Counted from the stretch's first letter, positions 1 to 7,068 are shown. The stretch is 8,419 bases of DNA from JBMYQA01 sp049600855 (GCA_049600855.1 JBMYQA010000268.1:1-8419), one strand, 5' to 3'. Notes: a model not told the origin generated them from the sequence alone. Translations and numbers: made by a program.

Positions 1-627
1 AATGGGGGTATAACTGGCAGGATCTACAGCAATCCATTTTCCAACACTTTTCAACTTTGGCGATAATACGACTGATTTGGCAGTGATGCCACAATCGACT
101 GCTTGAGAAGCGATGAATTGGTTAGTTTGGGCAATGCTTTCCCCAAATACCAGTTTATCTTGAACTTGCTCATAAAGTTGTAGGTGTTGTAGTGCTTCCA
201 AAGCTGCTTTACCATAAGGTGCGAGTCTAGGATTGGCAATGGCTATTTTGCGAATAGAGCTAAATTGGAGTGCGTCCATATTGGGTTCAAACTCATCGTG
301 TAAACTCCATAAAACGAGTTTCCCATACGCATAAACTTTGGGAGGAGTCAAGGTTTTCCCTGCTTCAAATAAATTGGTGGGATATTTCAAGTCTGCTGAA
401 ACAAAGACATCGTAAGGGGCATCAGCTAAAATTTGAGCGCTCAATTTACCCGAAGAACTGATGACTAATTCACACTCAATCCCTGTTTGTGCGGTAAAAG
501 TTTGCGTGAGTTCGCGCATGGCATATTGCATATTTGCAGCGGTGGCAATGGTCAGTTTAGTTGATGAAGCATCGGAGCAAGCAAGGAGTGAAACACAGAC
601 AATACAGCAGAGGATTACTTTTTTCAT
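1..627 (-). CDS. modA: Molybdate ABC transporter substrate-binding lipoprotein ModA (3' end cut by window)
   Basis: This is the periplasmic, membrane-anchored receptor that captures molybdate (probably also tungstate) and hands it to a ModB/ModC-type ABC permease. The frame is open from an ATG at 625-627 to the window edge, giving 209 residues. Family members are usually about 250, so roughly the last 40 residues are missing. The N-terminus MKKVILCCIVCVSLLACS is a lipoprotein signal with lipobox LLAC (Cys17). The mature part opens with a strand and an oxyanion-binding turn (IATAANM, residues 27-33). SSSGKLSAQI (57-66) matches the second ligand-binding stretch, and VFVSADLKY (74-82) is another family block. 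NPRLAPYGKAAL (132-142) is the hallmark of the hinge and second lobe. No Shine-Dalgarno site is seen, and the start is chosen because it gives a complete lipoprotein signal. modB/modC would be expected beyond position 1 if this is an operon. A related sulfate or phosphonate receptor is less likely given the APYGKAA block. Confidence 0.9.
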   Translation of the reverse strand, partial: MKKVILCCIVCVSLLACSDASSTKLTIATAANMQYAMRELTQTFTAQTGIECELVISSSGKLSAQILADAPYDVFVSADLKYPTNLFEAGKTLTPPKVYAYGKLVLWSLHDEFEPNMDALQFSSIRKIAIANPRLAPYGKAALEALQHLQLYEQVQDKLVFGESIAQTNQFIASQAVDCGITAKSVVLSPKLKSVGKWIAVDPASYTPI

Positions 628-716
628 GGACGTTTTTTGTAGGCAATATTACAGATTCGATGACAAAGTCGGAAAACAGCTGCATTACGGAATAGATCAC
701 GTTTGCTGTTTTTAAT
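628..716. promoter_or_regulatory. modA leader region with a dyad
   Basis: This is the 89-base segment between the modA start and the inserted element, so it should hold what remains of the modA promoter. It contains an 8-bp dyad, AAAACAGC at 673-680 and GCTGTTTT at 705-712, separated by 24 bases. That could be an operator or a leader hairpin. A weak minus-strand -7-like octamer (TAATATTG, 644-651) would leave only about 10 bases of leader and has no convincing partner further upstream. I see no ModE-type box and no recognisable molybdenum-cofactor riboswitch. Confidence 0.3.
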
Positions 717-725
717 ATATTGATC
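717..725. repeat. Left copy of 9-bp target-site duplication
   Basis: ATATTGATC here is repeated exactly, in the same orientation, at 1108-1116, immediately outside the two inverted repeat ends. The next base on each side differs between the copies, so the duplication is exactly 9 bp. This is what staggered cutting by a DDE-type transposase leaves behind. Confidence 0.75.
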
Positions 726-813
726 CATTAGCGAGCGGTACAATAATTGTCATGAATAGATGCTTTGTTAAATATTTGACTATCAGATATTTATAAGAAG
801 CACTATTCGGCCT

Positions 814-943
814 TGGACAAATCGCGTTAAGAATTTTGAGAAAATTTCGTTAAGAAAAATCAGCTGTCTGAGCGTTAGCGACCGAGGGGTCGGACCCTTC
901 TGATTTTTTAGAAATTATACGAAAAATTTAGCGAATTTGTCCA
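814..943. repeat. Long imperfect hairpin inside the mobile element
   Basis: TGGACAAAT (814-822) pairs with ATTTGTCCA (935-943). Closer in, AAAAATCAG (855-863) pairs with CTGATTTTT (900-908). The apex is GC-rich and offers two competing small stems: CCGA/TCGG (882-893) or GGGTC/GACCC. The arms between the matched blocks are A/T-rich and pair only loosely. If transcribed, the segment would fold into a long rod with a GC-rich tip. It may be a separate repeat nested in the element rather than part of its original body. Confidence 0.55.
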
Positions 944-947
944 CAGC

Positions 948-958
948 GGGGCTGCCCC
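948..958. repeat. GC-rich mini-hairpin in the mobile element
   Basis: GGGGC (948-952) and GCCCC (954-958) are perfect complements around a single T. A one-base loop cannot close, so about four pairs would form at most. Together with the GC-rich bases up to 990, it stands out from the A/T-rich ends of the element. Confidence 0.35.
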
Positions 959-990
959 AGCCTAGATTTTTTGACGGTCCGCCGCTGCGG

Positions 991-1014
991 TACTTTTTCA
1001 TCATGGAAAAAGTA
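991..1014. repeat. Perfect 9-bp stem-loop in the mobile element
   Basis: TACTTTTTC (991-999) and GAAAAAGTA (1006-1014) are perfect complements around a 6-base loop, ATCATG. Similar ACTTTTTC-loop-GAAAAAGT palindromes are, from memory, frequent between genes in Bacteroidota. This points to a dispersed repeat that was incorporated into the element. Confidence 0.5.
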
Positions 1015-1107
1015 TAATCCAATGATTTGAATTATCTGATAATCAGTTATTTAATGATTTATAAAGTTTGTTTTTGACATTAACAAAAAGCGTACCGCTC
1101 ACTAATG

Positions 1108-1116
1108 ATATTGATC
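1108..1116. repeat. Right copy of 9-bp target-site duplication
   Basis: ATATTGATC, identical to 717-725, begins directly after the right inverted repeat end at 1107. The perfect match suggests a fairly recent insertion. Confidence 0.75.
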
Positions 1117-1371
1117 ACAAAAAATAACCGTGTCTTTTAATCTGCTTCTTTTTGCTCAAGTCAAGTAAATTAACACGCTTATTTTCTGTGTGGTACTTAA
1201 TGTGCTTCGCATCAAATGTTAGTTTCTAAGCAGGGAATTACAATGATTACCTGCTTAATTTCCAAATCCAACCAGAACTTATTCTTCCTATTTTCATCAA
1301 TCAAATGAAATTCCGACCTTTGCACGACCAATAGACTAGATAACACGAATAGATATTTAACTCAAACGCAT
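1117..1371. other. Intergenic region upstream of the cysteine desulfurase gene
   Basis: These 255 bases hold no ORF or RNA gene that I can recognise. They contain the 1227-1257 palindrome and a weak plus-strand promoter candidate around 1313-1324 (CCGACCTTTGCA). The TTTGCA part resembles the end of the Bacteroidota -7 element, but the leading TA is absent and no clear -33 TTG sits at the right distance. The 47 bases before the desulfurase start lack a Shine-Dalgarno sequence. Confidence 0.35.
1227..1257. repeat. Imperfect palindrome upstream of the cysteine desulfurase
   Basis: TAAGCAGG (1227-1234) is the perfect complement of CCTGCTTA (1250-1257), with a 15-base loop that can add an AAT/ATT pairing. 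The right arm and what follows (ACCTGCTTAATTTCC, 1249-1263) are identical over 15 bases to 2569-2583, where the same arm forms the hairpin after the desulfurase gene. No U-tract follows, so it is not a classical terminator. It could be an old terminator, an operator or a dispersed repeat. Confidence 0.5.
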
Positions 1372-2523
1372 ATGAGAGTTTACTTTGACAACGCAGCAAC
1401 AACACAAATTGATCGAGCGGTAATTGAAGCCATGCTTCCGTTCATGGAGACCCAATATGGGAATCCTTCTTCTACACATAGTCATGGACGAGAGGTGAAA
1501 GTGGCTTTAGAACGTGCTCGTAAGAAAGTTGCTTCTTTATTAGGAGTTGCGCCAGGCGAAATCTTTTTTACTTCTGGAGGGACAGAATCTGATAATACGG
1601 CCATTCGCTGTTACATTGAAAAGTACAAGTTAACACACGCTATTACCAGTAAGTTAGAGCATCATGCAGTATTACATACCTTAGAAAACTTGGCTGAAAA
1701 CGGTAAGGTGAAGCTCAGTTTTGTAGAGCATGACGACAGAGGCAATATCAATTACGACCATTTAGAGGAGTTATTGAATACAAATCAGCGGTCGCTCGTC
1801 TCTTTAATGCATGGGAATAATGAAATTGGTACCATTACCAACATTCAGCGTGTAGGAGACATTTGTAATGAATTTAATGCGATTTATCACTGCGATACGG
1901 TACAAACCATGGGCTATTATCCGATGGATTTCAGCAAGTTACCTATTCATGCAGCAGTAGGATCAGCACATAAATTTCATGGTCCTAAAGGCATTGGGTT
2001 TTTGTATGTAGACCAAAGTCGTAAAATTCATTCGTACTTAACGGGCGGAGCACAAGAACGCAACATGCGTGGTGGAACAGAAAATGTAATTGGCATTATT
2101 GCCCTAGCGAAAGCCTTAGAAGTGAGTTTTGAAAACCAAGAGAAAAATCAGAAACACATTCTTGGATTAAAGGAGCGCATGAAAACCCAATTGATGGATA
2201 AGATTGCGGGAATCGATTTTAATGGGATGTCTGGAGATTTAGAAAATAGTGTTTACAAAGTACTGAACGTGTCGTTACCTTCGGGCATGGGCAATGAAAT
2301 GCTATTGTTCAACTTAGACTTGAAAGGGATTTCGGCTTCAGGGGGAAGTGCGTGTTCTAGTGGAGCAAACAAAGGTTCGCATGTGATTCATGCGATTAAA
2401 CCAGGTACCGATCGGCGATCTATCCGTTTTTCATTCAGCAAATTTAATACGGCTGAAGAGATTGATTATGCGGTAGAACAATTAGTTGAAATTTGCCAGC
2501 AATCTACTACGGTACCTGCCTAA
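1372..2523 (+). CDS. Cysteine desulfurase, IscS/NifS type
   Basis: This cytoplasmic PLP enzyme (class V aminotransferase fold, 383 residues) converts L-cysteine to L-alanine and holds the sulfur as an enzyme persulfide for Fe-S clusters, thiolated tRNA or molybdenum cofactor. Family motifs appear in order: YFDNAATT (4-11); phosphate-binding TSGGTES (67-73); His97/His98, one stacking on PLP; HGNNEIGTI around Asn150; Asp175 and Gln178 in HCDTVQ; the PLP lysine Lys201 in SAHK; GGAQERNMRGGTEN (225-238) with the carboxylate-binding Arg233; and the catalytic Cys338 in GGSACSSG. The SACSSG loop favours group I (IscS/NifS) over SufS. Length is usual, slightly shorter than E. coli IscS. The ATG at 1372 places the DNAATT block at the expected N-terminal position. 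No iscU, iscA or suf gene is adjacent, so the acceptor cannot be read from context. The divergent modA upstream only hints at molybdoenzymes. The gene converges on the CHAT gene. Confidence 0.93.
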   Translation: MRVYFDNAATTQIDRAVIEAMLPFMETQYGNPSSTHSHGREVKVALERARKKVASLLGVAPGEIFFTSGGTESDNTAIRCYIEKYKLTHAITSKLEHHAVLHTLENLAENGKVKLSFVEHDDRGNINYDHLEELLNTNQRSLVSLMHGNNEIGTITNIQRVGDICNEFNAIYHCDTVQTMGYYPMDFSKLPIHAAVGSAHKFHGPKGIGFLYVDQSRKIHSYLTGGAQERNMRGGTENVIGIIALAKALEVSFENQEKNQKHILGLKERMKTQLMDKIAGIDFNGMSGDLENSVYKVLNVSLPSGMGNEMLLFNLDLKGISASGGSACSSGANKGSHVIHAIKPGTDRRSIRFSFSKFNTAEEIDYAVEQLVEICQQSTTVPA

Positions 2524-2538
2524 GCGACTGTTTGAATT

Positions 2539-2578
2539 TTAAGCAGGTTCCCAAAACTATTTTTAGGTACCTGCTTAA
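2539..2578. terminator. Convergent-junction hairpin, possible bidirectional terminator
   Basis: TTAAGCAGGT (2539-2548) and ACCTGCTTAA (2569-2578) form a 10-bp perfect stem around a 20-base loop. It starts 15 bases after the desulfurase stop, and its right arm contains the stop codon of the opposing CHAT gene (2575-2577). Its position between converging genes suggests transcription ending on both strands. Neither side has a clear run of U, so termination is inferred from position and structure only. The left arm could instead pair with ACCTGCCT at 2513-2520. Confidence 0.45.
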
Positions 2579-5500
2579 TTTCCCACCAACACAAATGCAC
2601 CCCAATAATAGGGCTCAGGATACGTTGCTCTTACTTTGAGTTGGGCAGTTTCAAATGCTTTTCGTTTATCGCCTACTTGTAGCCACGACTCGTAAAAGGC
2701 ACGCATTAAAAGTTGAGTGGCATCATCACTAACTTTCCACAAGCTCATCATAATGGCATCGGCACCTGCTACTTTTAAAGCGCGTTGCAAACCATACACG
2801 CCCTCGCCATTTTGAACTTCCCCAAGTCCAGTTTCGCAGGCAGACAACACCACCAACTCGGTAGCACTTAAATCAAGCCCAATCACTTCATAGGCAGTCA
2901 GAATGCCATCTTCGGCTTCCAAATCTTCCGTTGCTACAAAATTGTTGACTCCCGCCAAAACGATCCCTGATTCTAACATTGGGTCTAACCCTTTTGCCTG
3001 ATGTATTGGTCTAATGGGCATAAAAGCGCGTTCTTCAGTTGGAATTTGTGAGGTGTCAGGGGTTTCTGCACCTAAAAAGAACCCATGAGTAGCAATATGG
3101 ATGACATGTGTTTGTTTATTTAACTTTTTGATGACCGCTTCGATCGCATCCTTACCAATTTTTTTATCTACCGTCCAATCGTATTGGATTAATACCTGAT
3201 GAATGCTGTCTACCTCAATGAGTGTACCTGGTAGATCGGCAAAATTATAACTTTTTAAGGTGGCAATTTTACGCGCCATGCGGGTGCTGCGTTCTTCGTC
3301 ATCAACAGTTGCCACTTTTCCATCTAATTTATAGCTTGGTTTTCCTAATAATAGCGCGTTGCCTTGTTGACGAAACTTGGATTCGGTATAAGTTAATAAA
3401 TCATCGGTTCGGGTAACGAGTTCCAGCTTAATTTCATCTATCAAATACTTATCAGACTTTGGGTTGTAAATGCTTTTGAGATTAATTTGATTATACACCC
3501 CATCAGGCGAAAGGTATACTTTTTTAATTCCACCAAGGTTATTAATTGCTTGTTGAATGGGTTTCCAATAGTATTGGTATGAATTGCCATCGGTAATCTT
3601 AAATTCAATGGCTGTGCGATAATACTTTAGAAACTTCCCTTCCAAATGATTGCCATTGGGGAGTTCAATTAACTCTGGTTGCTTGGCATTTTTAGTAATC
3701 AATAAAGCAACATAAATCGCTTTTTTACCATGACTAATTCGAATGATTTCGATAGCAGCTTCATGCGCTTTCAACTGTGCCTGCACGTGTTTCCAAGTAT
3801 GCCTTTTAGGTGATAAAGATTTTTCAAAATCCCGTGAGCTAATGGCTAATTCCTTTTCAAGTTGGTTAGTTACCTGATGGATGCTGTCAATATTGATGCC
3901 TCGTTGTTTGAGTGCTTCTGCTGATAAATGTAAATTGGCTAAATAATTTCGATTTTTATTCCATTGCCTGTATTTCTCTTTAAGCGCTCGGTCTTTACTC
4001 TGCATCATGAGCTGGCGAATACGCTTGGAAGAGGTGAGAATAAGTGCCTTGGTAGTCAGTTGATGGTTATACATTTCTTCTAAAAATGCTGGGCGTTTTT
4101 TGTAGTGTTTGTAAGCATAATAATTGAAGAAATTGAAGTCGTCTTTCACTTGATGAAAGAATAATTGTTTTTCTTGTTCGCTTAAGGTGGGAAAAGACTG
4201 ATCAATCAACTTGAGTAAGGTATTAATTCCCATTTTTAGGAATAAATCTTGAGCGTTTTGTTTACCCATTTGGTAATTTAGCCGTGCAAGATTCATGTAA
4301 GTAGATGCAAAAGTCTGATCGCCTAAATTCATCTTATTTTCTAAGGATTTCATATACCAACTTTCTGCTTTTTTGAATTCCTTCTTCTCATGATAAAGCA
4401 TCCCCAATAAATGCATACTGCTGCTGTATCCTTGAATGCTGATTAAACTACTTGAAGTAGCCTTGGCTTGATCAATGAGTAGGTTTCGATTGGTGTTAAT
4501 CGTATTCAACAGAATTTGTTCTGCTTCATTAAATTTACTTCGATCTAAACTGTAAAGATGTAATTTGGCTAAATCTAGGCTTAACTCTCGATACAGCGGA
4601 GTATCCGCACCAAATCGTTGTTCTGTTTCCGAAATCACAGCTTTCAGTTTAGCCGCTAAGTTTTTATACGATTTTAGGCGGAGCTGAACATGATTTAAGG
4701 TTTGTTTGGCCCTCAAATCAGCATCGTTTTCGATGTTAAAATCTTGGAGAATAGCCAAGGCTTGTTTGGCGTAATTGGTAGCCAATTCAAAGTTCCCTTC
4801 TAACAAAGAAAGTCTGCCTTGATCGGCAAAAAGTTCTCCAAGTTGAGGCGTGTTTTTGCCCATGAATTGTGCATGTTGCTTTTTCGCTTCTTGAAGGAGC
4901 AACTCGGCACTGGCATAGTTGGCTTTTTGAATGGCAGTTTTTGCTAAATGATGAATCAGTTCCACATAATAGGGATGCTGTACGCCAAGTTGCTGAGCTA
5001 CAATGCCTAAGCCAGCCTGTAGATGAACTTCGGCTTGATAAGGGTTTCCTTCTAATAAGGCAAAATCGCCGTAAATGAATTGAATGCGTTGCGCTTCGGC
5101 TTTCAATCCATACACATAACTCAATACGGTAACAGCAGTTGATTTTAAGGGTAATGTTTTATCCAAAGCTCCTTTTCGGGCAAAATACTTGGCGGCTGCA
5201 ATATGAGTCTCGTACACACTCGAAGAATAGATGGGCTTGTTATTCATATCATAAGCTGATAAAAATGCCTCATAGAAAGCCGATTTGGAAGGATAATTTT
5301 TAGGCTGATTTAGTCTGATAAATACATTTTGAATACCTAGACTAACCGTATCCCAAGGTTTTGATGACGCATCATGGATAGACCAAGCGTTCTCTAAGAG
5401 GGTAAGCGCTTCTTCTGGAGCTTTACGCGTAACATGCCAGTTGGCTAATTGCGATAAGGCTTGAGCATGTGCGGCAGCACCGATCAATTTGCCTAGTTCA

Positions 5501-7068
5501 ATTGCTATATCTAATACATCCTTAGCCTCATCAAACTTGCCTGCGGCTTCATAAAAGTGAGCAAATCGGATGAGTTCAAATAATTTATCTTGAGGTTGCT
5601 GGAATTGTTGAATCCGCTTCTGGTAATGCGCAATCCAGTCTGAAAACTTCCGTTGTTGAATGGCTGCAGTTGGATACAGTTTTCGGATTTTCCAAAGTAC
5701 ATCGTCCCGATAAGTTTGTGGGTTTTCCAAATAAGCGATAAGCTCTAATTTGGGATGCATGTCTTTTTTGGCAATATCAGCAGCTGTTTCTTGTTGATTA
5801 TTTTCTAGTGATGCTTGAGCGCCTAAGCCAATAATCCATTGACAAAATGCTACGTTTTTAGCTGCTGCTGCAACCATGAGCGGTGTCCATCCTGTTTTGT
5901 CACGACTATTAATAGCTAAGCCTGCTTCGATGAGAAATGGTGCCCAATGTAGTGAGGCATGATTATCTGCCGCGAGGTGTAGTAAATTGCGGCCATTGGG
6001 TAAAGTCGCGTTTAAATCGGCTTTTTCATGCTGCACTAGGTAGTGAATGATCGTGGTGTAATATTGAGCAGCCAATAGCAATGGAGTCATCCCAAAGCGA
6101 TCGGGATAGTTCATATCGGCCCCTTGATCAATTAATTTTACCACTTTGAGGCTATCATTATCTCGAATGGCTGTTCTTAGTAATTCAACTAATTCGCGTT
6201 GCCTTTCTTCTGGACTATCTTCCGCCGAAACAGGTTTTTCCAATAGGCCAACTAATAGGTCATCTTTATGCCATTTTGCTTCATCAATCGCAGTTTCGCC
6301 ACTATTATTTTCCATTTTTGGATCAGCTCCAGCGCGTAATAAGAGTTTGCAAATGGTGGTCTGTTTATTACCTGCCGCTACCATCAGCGGTGTGTCTCCA
6401 CTTTTATCTTTGGCATTCACTTTGGCTTTCGCCTCAATCAAGAGCTGGACAATTTCTGGATTATCATGATCAGCAGCTAAGTGTAAGGCCGTTCTACCTT
6501 GTGTATCGGGAGTTTCGAGGTTTGCCCCAGCCTCAAGGAGTAAGGTAATGCTTCGACTGCTGTCTGATGTGACTGCAAGATGCAGCGCTGTATTTCCGCC
6601 TACGCCCTTTGCTTCTAAGTCCACTTTTTTAGTTGCCAATAAAAGTGCAGCAACTGTAGGTTTGTTGGAACGAACCGCGATCATCAATGGAGTAGATTGA
6701 ATTACATCTCTTGGGTTTAAATCTACTTGTTGTGCCAATAACCAACGCACCACCTCTTCGTAACCGAGCATACAAGCATAATGCAGGTGGGTATAGCCCT
6801 GTGGATCAGTATAATTTAGATTCGCTTTTTGCTCAAGTAAATAATGGAAAATGGCTGAATCACGCATGAATATCGAAAAACGCATGGGCGTAAAGCGCGT
6901 AGCTGTCATTTCATCGACTTTGGCTCCTGCTTTTATGGCTGCTTTTACTTGTCCAAGGTTTTTTGCGGTAATGGCTTTCATAAGTTGCTCATTTGGGGTG
7001 AGTTGCCCCAAAGAACTTGGCGTAAACCCAATGGCAAATAGACTGAAAATAAGGATGAATCGGAGCAT
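2575..7068 (-). CDS. Exported ankyrin-TPR-CHAT domain protein (putative caspase-like protease)
   Basis: This 1497-residue protein has four parts. A signal peptide (MLRFILIFSLFAIGF, probable cleavage after SSLG near residue 21) has no lipobox; the first Cys is near 99. Two ankyrin arrays follow at about 24-280 and 291-450, with units such as RTALHLAADHDNPEIVQLLI and a closing ETAxxxAK pattern. Helical repeats at about 495-945 read as TPRs (FAHFYEAAGKFDEAKDVLDIAI; LLGMLYHEKKEFKKAESWYM), and a charged helical linker spans about 1000-1100. The C-terminus, from about 1100, is a CHAT domain (caspase-like, named for HetF-associated TPR proteins). Its dyad is intact: His1328 in HIATHGFF and Cys1411 in LSACETGLG, both confirmed by codon position. 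The usual ending, WGAFVLVGN, is present. By family analogy it is a cysteine protease whose repeats sense or hold partners; the signal peptide puts it in the periplasm or outside. Substrate is unknown. The start at 7066-7068 gives a complete signal peptide. It stands alone: convergent with the desulfurase, divergent from the RDD gene. Confidence 0.9.
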   Translation of the reverse strand: MLRFILIFSLFAIGFTPSSLGQLTPNEQLMKAITAKNLGQVKAAIKAGAKVDEMTATRFTPMRFSIFMRDSAIFHYLLEQKANLNYTDPQGYTHLHYACMLGYEEVVRWLLAQQVDLNPRDVIQSTPLMIAVRSNKPTVAALLLATKKVDLEAKGVGGNTALHLAVTSDSSRSITLLLEAGANLETPDTQGRTALHLAADHDNPEIVQLLIEAKAKVNAKDKSGDTPLMVAAGNKQTTICKLLLRAGADPKMENNSGETAIDEAKWHKDDLLVGLLEKPVSAEDSPEERQRELVELLRTAIRDNDSLKVVKLIDQGADMNYPDRFGMTPLLLAAQYYTTIIHYLVQHEKADLNATLPNGRNLLHLAADNHASLHWAPFLIEAGLAINSRDKTGWTPLMVAAAAKNVAFCQWIIGLGAQASLENNQQETAADIAKKDMHPKLELIAYLENPQTYRDDVLWKIRKLYPTAAIQQRKFSDWIAHYQKRIQQFQQPQDKLFELIRFAHFYEAAGKFDEAKDVLDIAIELGKLIGAAAHAQALSQLANWHVTRKAPEEALTLLENAWSIHDASSKPWDTVSLGIQNVFIRLNQPKNYPSKSAFYEAFLSAYDMNNKPIYSSSVYETHIAAAKYFARKGALDKTLPLKSTAVTVLSYVYGLKAEAQRIQFIYGDFALLEGNPYQAEVHLQAGLGIVAQQLGVQHPYYVELIHHLAKTAIQKANYASAELLLQEAKKQHAQFMGKNTPQLGELFADQGRLSLLEGNFELATNYAKQALAILQDFNIENDADLRAKQTLNHVQLRLKSYKNLAAKLKAVISETEQRFGADTPLYRELSLDLAKLHLYSLDRSKFNEAEQILLNTINTNRNLLIDQAKATSSSLISIQGYSSSMHLLGMLYHEKKEFKKAESWYMKSLENKMNLGDQTFASTYMNLARLNYQMGKQNAQDLFLKMGINTLLKLIDQSFPTLSEQEKQLFFHQVKDDFNFFNYYAYKHYKKRPAFLEEMYNHQLTTKALILTSSKRIRQLMMQSKDRALKEKYRQWNKNRNYLANLHLSAEALKQRGINIDSIHQVTNQLEKELAISSRDFEKSLSPKRHTWKHVQAQLKAHEAAIEIIRISHGKKAIYVALLITKNAKQPELIELPNGNHLEGKFLKYYRTAIEFKITDGNSYQYYWKPIQQAINNLGGIKKVYLSPDGVYNQINLKSIYNPKSDKYLIDEIKLELVTRTDDLLTYTESKFRQQGNALLLGKPSYKLDGKVATVDDEERSTRMARKIATLKSYNFADLPGTLIEVDSIHQVLIQYDWTVDKKIGKDAIEAVIKKLNKQTHVIHIATHGFFLGAETPDTSQIPTEERAFMPIRPIHQAKGLDPMLESGIVLAGVNNFVATEDLEAEDGILTAYEVIGLDLSATELVVLSACETGLGEVQNGEGVYGLQRALKVAGADAIMMSLWKVSDDATQLLMRAFYESWLQVGDKRKAFETAQLKVRATYPEPYYWGAFVLVGN

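Larger units (their letters stand above)
726..1107. mobile_element. 382-bp MITE-like non-autonomous element
   Basis: The ends are inverted repeats: CATTAGCGAGCGGTAC (726-741) and the complement of GTACCGCTCACTAATG (1092-1107), matching at 15 of 16 positions. Weaker subterminal symmetry continues inward: 776-789 (TTGACTATCAGATA) matches the complement of 1033-1046 at 12 of 14 positions. A 9-bp direct repeat abuts both ends. No ORF of useful size lies inside, so it cannot encode a transposase and would need one supplied in trans. The interior is a nest of hairpins (listed separately). A 9-bp duplication fits several insertion-sequence families (for example IS4- or IS1-type), and I cannot assign one. 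The element sits between the divergent modA and cysteine desulfurase genes, so it may have displaced or supplied regulatory sequence. Confidence 0.7.

Noticed and set aside
461..715. 84-codon plus-strand ORF over the modA 5' end
   Set aside because: It lies antisense to a clear modA lipoprotein signal and has no recognisable motif.
628..716. Molybdenum-cofactor riboswitch before modA
   Set aside because: The leader is only 89 bases before the inserted element and shows one simple dyad, not the multi-helix layout of that riboswitch.
726..1107. Complete insertion sequence
   Set aside because: The interval is only 382 bp with no transposase-sized ORF, so at most it is non-autonomous.
1372..2523. 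SufS (group II) desulfurase
   Set aside because: The SACSSG active loop and GGAQERNMRGGTEN block fit group I, and no suf genes adjoin.
6146..6548. Plus-strand ORFs of 107 and 90 codons inside the CHAT gene
   Set aside because: They are antisense shadows of the ankyrin repeats, whose protein pattern is strong on the minus strand.
2575..7068. Type III-E CRISPR-associated TPR-CHAT
   Set aside because: There is no CRISPR array or Cas gene in the window, and the protein is exported, unlike those peptidases.
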